Shown here: positions 7,200 through 9,973 of the stretch, in pieces | Layout: each line of letters begins with the position of its first letter | Position numbering within the stretch: position 1 is the stretch's first letter | NCBI GenBank assembly: GCA_026014905.1 | Contig: JAOZHK010000065.1 | Location: 1 to 9,973 of the forward strand | Origin: Candidatus Bathyarchaeota archaeon | GTDB lineage: Archaea; Thermoproteota; Bathyarchaeia; RBG-16-48-13; GCA-020355125 | Length of the DNA: 9,973 nt | Reading direction: 5' to 3' | The notes under the pieces: model-generated | What the model saw: only the letters and a program-made list of their open reading frames with translations | What the model was told of the DNA's origin: nothing | The model's database searches: none | Program-made: the position numbers and the translations under genes

Positions 7200-7211
7200 T
7201 TAATTAATATT
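7200..7211 (-). promoter_or_regulatory. Candidate TATA box for the ThDP-enzyme gene
   Basis: The minus strand reads AATATTAATTAA. Transcription about 25 bases downstream would begin near 7180, a few bases before the GTG at 7172. This suggests the gene can be transcribed apart from the AOR pair, although read-through from AOR is also possible because no terminator is seen in the 89-base gap. Confidence 0.45.
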
Positions 7212-7261
7212 CAAAGAGAAATGCATTAATCCTTAGTATGCGAGCTTCGATAGTTGCCCGC

Positions 7262-9265
7262 CTAACGGGGGAGACGCTTGAGTTTATGTAGTTCGTGTGC
7301 AACAGACGCGAGATTTAACCTCGTTAACGTAGACTGGGTTGGCCATCCAGTCGCGATATCCCAACCACGTAAGTGATAGAATTCGTCCAGTGACTGTACA
7401 AATAGGGATTTGTCTAGGTGGACACCATCGGTATCGGGGCGCATCTGTAGATACGTTACCACACCGCTGTTGAGATCGTATTCTTTCGATCGGCCTTCAC
7501 GTACCATAATCGCACGTTCGAGATTGAAGATTCGTTCGCCAATCTGGTCCAAATCGTGTTCAGATAGCTCGATCCCAGTAATGGCCGAAAAAAACTCACT
7601 TTCTGCACCGGTATAGCCGGATCGATCCGTGGTCATTTCACTTGAGACAATGGGGTAGACCGCATCACAGAGCACGAGACTATCCTTTGCACACCCTCGA
7701 TTTTGGTGCCAAATGGCACGTGGAGCTTTATGCTCATACGTGGGATCAATGGTTTTTTCGGTTCCATAGATTTGTTGAGAAAGTGCACGGGCTTGCTGCT
7801 CGGTCAACCCGCGGCTTGTGCTAATCCGCGTGGAGGAATGGAGTTCGCTCACTGGATCACGTGACTCCGTTGCCCAGATTAACGCACTTGTAATCCAGTA
7901 GGGAAAGGGTAAAGTGGTCTGAATTCCTCGTCCTACAATATGTTCAACGAATCCATGAGCGATATGTGTCAAGTATTCACGGCCTATCTCTAGAATCTGT
8001 GCAGCTCGAGGCATTCCTTCCGCTAAAGCGTCACCAATCCCGTCACGATGCGCGATTTTTCGCAGAAGCTCACACCAAAATGCCCCGTCATCTAGCTTAA
8101 TGGGCATACCCACATCTATGTCTGTGAGAAGCCCTGCTTGGTGGCAGAGGTGCAGCCAAGGTATCAGACCAAGAGTGATCTCCCACATATTAAGCCCAAA
8201 TTTATTGCCCATCACCGCGCATTCAAACCCAGCTTCAAAATCTAACACGGGTAAATCTTGAGGAAGCGCTAAATATTCTTGCTGATAGTCGGGGTGTGGA
8301 ATCCCCCAACCTTTCCGACTTTTATAATGATCACCCGTACCCCCAATCCACCGAGATTCAACACAGGTCTTCACCGAGGTGTTGAGAGTAGGATACACTT
8401 TCCCGGGCACATTTACTAAGATTCGTGACAAGCCTGGAGCACAAGCCACGGGGCAGCCTGCACAGCCTACTAGCTTTTGGGGATATTTACCGAGATAGAG
8501 ATCCAGTTGTGGCTTCACGAGGGATTCAACACGGGCCCCACAAAGATCCACTTTCGCGCCCTTCTGAGAGATGAATCGCTGTGTTGCTGAATAGACTTCG
8601 AGAAATCGATGGGGATCTGCAATATTCAGAGGCAGAGTCCCGTGCACTACAATAGCCTTAAGGTTTTTTGAACCCATAACAGCACCAAAACCACCCTGCC
8701 CAGCGGCGTTCTCTGTTTCATTTGCGATAATAGCGATCCGTGACAGGTGTTCACCTGCGGGTCCGATCGTGATCGCTACAGCGTCTGCGCCATGTTCCTG
8801 CAATAAGAGTTGCTGAGCGCTATACGTGTCAACACCCCAAAGTCGGGACGCATCTCGAACTTCAACCACGGAATCATGAATCCAGAGATAGATCGGGTGT
8901 TCTGCTCGTCCCATTAAGATAATGCCATCATACCCTCCATACTTTAACATAGCACCCCAATGACCACCCATCGAGCTCCGTGTATATCGAGGTGTCGGGT
9001 AGACCTGAGGAGCGATCCCCCCAAACATCACGCGGCCAGACCCTGGAGTTGCAGTTCCGGTGAGAGGACCTGTCATGATAATAAGACGGTTTTCAGGATC
9101 AAAAGCCCCAATTTCTGGTGATAACTCATTCCATGCAATCTGCGCAGCTATTCCTCGACCCCCTAAAACGTGTTTAGCGAACTGCATGGTATCCTCATCA
9201 GTAAATTGAAAGTTAGTGAGATCCGCACGCAGGATCTGACCTGCCCAACCATATACGGATGTCAT
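7262..9265 (-). CDS. aor: Tungsten-type aldehyde:ferredoxin oxidoreductase, catalytic subunit (AorB-like)
   Basis: AOR-family enzymes hold a tungsten bis-pterin and one [4Fe-4S] cluster and oxidise aldehydes to carboxylates with low-potential electron transfer; some members reduce acids or aromatic rings. The start at 9265 gives MTSVYGWAGQILRADL, the usual AOR opening, and 667 residues, longer than Pyrococcus AOR (about 605). The N-terminal domain shows GGRGIAAQI, TGPLTGTATPGSGRV (65-79), LKYGGYDGIILMGRA and GSKNLKAIVV (198-207). Cluster ligands are Cys268, Cys271 and Cys275 (C-x2-C-x3-C) and Cys533 in DSLVLC. The first pterin motif, DxxGLD in Pyrococcus, here reads NKFGLN (354-359), and no PEYET-like segment is seen after the Cys motif; a charged and aromatic stretch (about 301-335) takes its place. 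This is therefore a divergent clade, with no substrate assigned. The upstream gene encodes its electron-transfer subunit and overlaps by ATGA, a sign of coupled translation. Confidence 0.93.
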   Translation of the reverse strand: MTSVYGWAGQILRADLTNFQFTDEDTMQFAKHVLGGRGIAAQIAWNELSPEIGAFDPENRLIIMTGPLTGTATPGSGRVMFGGIAPQVYPTPRYTRSSMGGHWGAMLKYGGYDGIILMGRAEHPIYLWIHDSVVEVRDASRLWGVDTYSAQQLLLQEHGADAVAITIGPAGEHLSRIAIIANETENAAGQGGFGAVMGSKNLKAIVVHGTLPLNIADPHRFLEVYSATQRFISQKGAKVDLCGARVESLVKPQLDLYLGKYPQKLVGCAGCPVACAPGLSRILVNVPGKVYPTLNTSVKTCVESRWIGGTGDHYKSRKGWGIPHPDYQQEYLALPQDLPVLDFEAGFECAVMGNKFGLNMWEITLGLIPWLHLCHQAGLLTDIDVGMPIKLDDGAFWCELLRKIAHRDGIGDALAEGMPRAAQILEIGREYLTHIAHGFVEHIVGRGIQTTLPFPYWITSALIWATESRDPVSELHSSTRISTSRGLTEQQARALSQQIYGTEKTIDPTYEHKAPRAIWHQNRGCAKDSLVLCDAVYPIVSSEMTTDRSGYTGAESEFFSAITGIELSEHDLDQIGERIFNLERAIMVREGRSKEYDLNSGVVTYLQMRPDTDGVHLDKSLFVQSLDEFYHLRGWDIATGWPTQSTLTRLNLASVAHELHKLKRLPR

Positions 9266-9280
9266 CCTTGCTTCCTCTGA
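9262..9280 (-). promoter_or_regulatory. ATGA overlap and internal ribosome site that decide the AOR start
   Basis: Near the end of the Fe-S gene the minus strand reads AGAGGAAGCAAGGATGA. The AGAGGAAG is a Shine-Dalgarno site, ATG at 9265-9263 starts AOR and TGA at 9264-9262 ends the Fe-S gene. This excludes the longer in-frame start at 9325, whose 20 extra residues do not fit the family. Confidence 0.8.
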
Positions 9281-9765
9281 GTGGAAATATAGGTTAATGC
9301 GGTAACAGGGCAGAACGCGACACATTGTGGGTCGCCATCACAGAGATCACATTTCACATAGACTCCCCGTTCCTTGTTGAGTCGAATAATGAATTCCTTC
9401 TGATTCCAGGGACATGCTCTCGCACAGGCACCACACCCAATACACTTATCTGTCGCGATAACTCGTGCCCCCGTTTGCTTATCGATGTACATCGCACCCT
9501 CGACGGGACAAACAATGTAACATTCAGGAGCAAGGCACTGACGACATACCTCAGGTTGAAAGAAAGCAGAAAATGGGTCACGCGTTACATGAAGTCGCGA
9601 AAGTGCAAGATGAAATGCTTTTTCATGATGTAAAGAACAGACAAGTTCGCAGGTTCGACATCCCACACAGAGTTCTGCATTTACGCCAATACTATCGCTT
9701 TCTGGTAGGCGCTCAACAACATAGTTACGACGACCAGGAGCATTATTTGCCAAGATCAATCCCAT
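9262..9765 (-). CDS. Four-cluster [4Fe-4S] electron-transfer subunit of AOR (AorA-like)
   Basis: A 167-residue ferredoxin-like protein with 16 cysteines in four groups: 33/36/39/43, 74/77/82/86, 108/111/114/118 and 139/142/148/152. This is the DmsB/HycB-type arrangement that binds four [4Fe-4S] clusters. CVGCRTCELVCSLHHEKAF followed by LALSRLHV is the signature seen in Fe-S subunits paired with AOR-family proteins, such as AorA of Aromatoleum and YdhY of E. coli. It should accept electrons from the AOR cluster and pass them to ferredoxin or another partner. There is no signal peptide or membrane segment, so the complex is probably cytoplasmic. An FAD subunit (AorC) is not seen in the window. 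The ATG at 9765 has no clear Shine-Dalgarno site but lies 24 bases from the centre of a TATA box, which suggests a leaderless mRNA and makes this the first gene of the operon. Confidence 0.93.
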   Translation of the reverse strand: MGLILANNAPGRRNYVVERLPESDSIGVNAELCVGCRTCELVCSLHHEKAFHLALSRLHVTRDPFSAFFQPEVCRQCLAPECYIVCPVEGAMYIDKQTGARVIATDKCIGCGACARACPWNQKEFIIRLNKERGVYVKCDLCDGDPQCVAFCPVTALTYISTQRKQG

Positions 9766-9785
9766 ACTTGAATAGGTTCTGTTGA

Positions 9786-9792
9786 TTATAAA
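9786..9792 (-). promoter_or_regulatory. TATA box of the Fe-S/AOR operon, probably leaderless
   Basis: The minus strand reads TTTATAA, centred 24 bases before the ATG at 9765. Archaeal transcription starts about 25 bases downstream of this box, so the mRNA would begin at or next to the start codon, which fits the missing ribosome site. Confidence 0.6.
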
Positions 9793-9801
9793 TAGCTATA
9801 C

Positions 9802-9810
9802 GTGTAACAC
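9802..9810. promoter_or_regulatory. Short palindrome just upstream of the Fe-S/AOR TATA box
   Basis: The minus strand reads GTGT-T-ACAC, a 4-1-4 palindrome about 10 bases upstream of TTTATAA, next to the TFB recognition zone. It shares GTTACAC with the palindrome at 5192-5205. Confidence 0.35.
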
Positions 9811-9819
9811 CCTAGCTTT

Positions 9820-9848
9820 TTCACCACGCGCACGCGCGTTCTGGTGAA
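9820..9848. repeat. GC-rich inverted repeat upstream of the Fe-S/AOR promoter
   Basis: TTCACCA (9820-9826) and TGGTGAA (9842-9848) are perfect complements. Between them lies an alternating pyrimidine-purine run of CG and CA steps (9825-9839) that can pair with itself. It stands 28-56 bases upstream of the TATA box, where archaeal activators bind. No T-tract follows on the minus strand, so I read it as a regulator site rather than a terminator. Confidence 0.4.
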
Positions 9849-9973
9849 TCATCAATCTGAGATAGAACGATAACTGGACATCCAATCGGATTACAAGGGG
9901 GATTAGTCATTAACAAATCCACCCATAAGTTTTATAATCTTTTATTAGTGAAATATGGCAGCAATTCATAACC

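Noticed and set aside
7262..9325. Longer AOR reading frame starting at 9325, adding 20 residues
   Set aside because: The extra residues (MCRVLPCYRINLYFHSEEAR) overlap the Fe-S gene, do not resemble AOR N-termini and lack the ribosome site present before the ATG at 9265.
9465..9785. 106-codon plus-strand open frame at the right end
   Set aside because: It is fully antisense to the 16-Cys ferredoxin gene and its promoter, so it is a shadow frame.
9931..9973. TATA-like TTTATAA followed by ATGGCAGCAATTCAT on the plus strand, a possible divergent gene start
   Set aside because: Only six codons are visible and the box-to-ATG distance (21 bases from its centre) is short. A minus-strand frame is also open here and ends at a TAA near 9932, so the direction cannot be settled.

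Overview
The window looks like a piece of an anaerobic archaeal chromosome. The serine hydroxymethyltransferase has the archaeal form of the lysine motif (STHKTFPGPQ). One operon appears to start leaderless behind a TATA box, while internal genes carry Shine-Dalgarno sites, and TTG, CTG and GTG starts are common. The gene set (a tungsten-type aldehyde oxidoreductase, a 16-Cys ferredoxin and a corrinoid-protein activator) points to strict anaerobic, ferredoxin-based metabolism. A finer placement, for example in the Asgard lineages, is possible but cannot be shown from this sequence.

Layout. Left, plus strand: the C-terminal 160 codons of a multi-pass membrane protein (2-484), then glyA/SHMT (529-1845) 44 bases later. 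All remaining genes are on the minus strand. Reading right to left in transcription order they are: a four-cluster Fe-S protein (9262-9765), a tungsten aldehyde:ferredoxin oxidoreductase (AOR) catalytic subunit (7262-9265) overlapping it by ATGA, a ThDP-dependent decarboxylase/carboligase-like enzyme (5355-7172), a 387-base intergenic region with a hairpin and T-tracts, a RACo-like [2Fe-2S]/ASKHA corrinoid activator (3093-4967), and gcvT (1863-2999), which converges on glyA with 17 bases between them. There are no mobile elements, CRISPR arrays or tRNA/rRNA genes that I can see.

How the genes may work together. The right half reads as one redox module. A 2-oxo acid would be decarboxylated by the ThDP enzyme, the aldehyde oxidised by the tungsten enzyme, and the electrons passed through the 16-Cys protein to a carrier; the reverse direction is also possible. 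The left half is a C1/glycine module: SHMT moves C1 units between serine, glycine and a folate or pterin carrier, GcvT makes or uses the methylene carrier from an aminomethyl group, and the ASKHA protein reactivates a corrinoid methyl carrier encoded elsewhere. No GcvH, GcvP or corrinoid protein lies in the window.

Several intergenic palindromes sit beside likely TATA boxes (5192-5205, 7189-7199, 9802-9810, 9820-9848) and are candidate regulator sites. The last 125 bases (9849-9973) hold no gene I can support.
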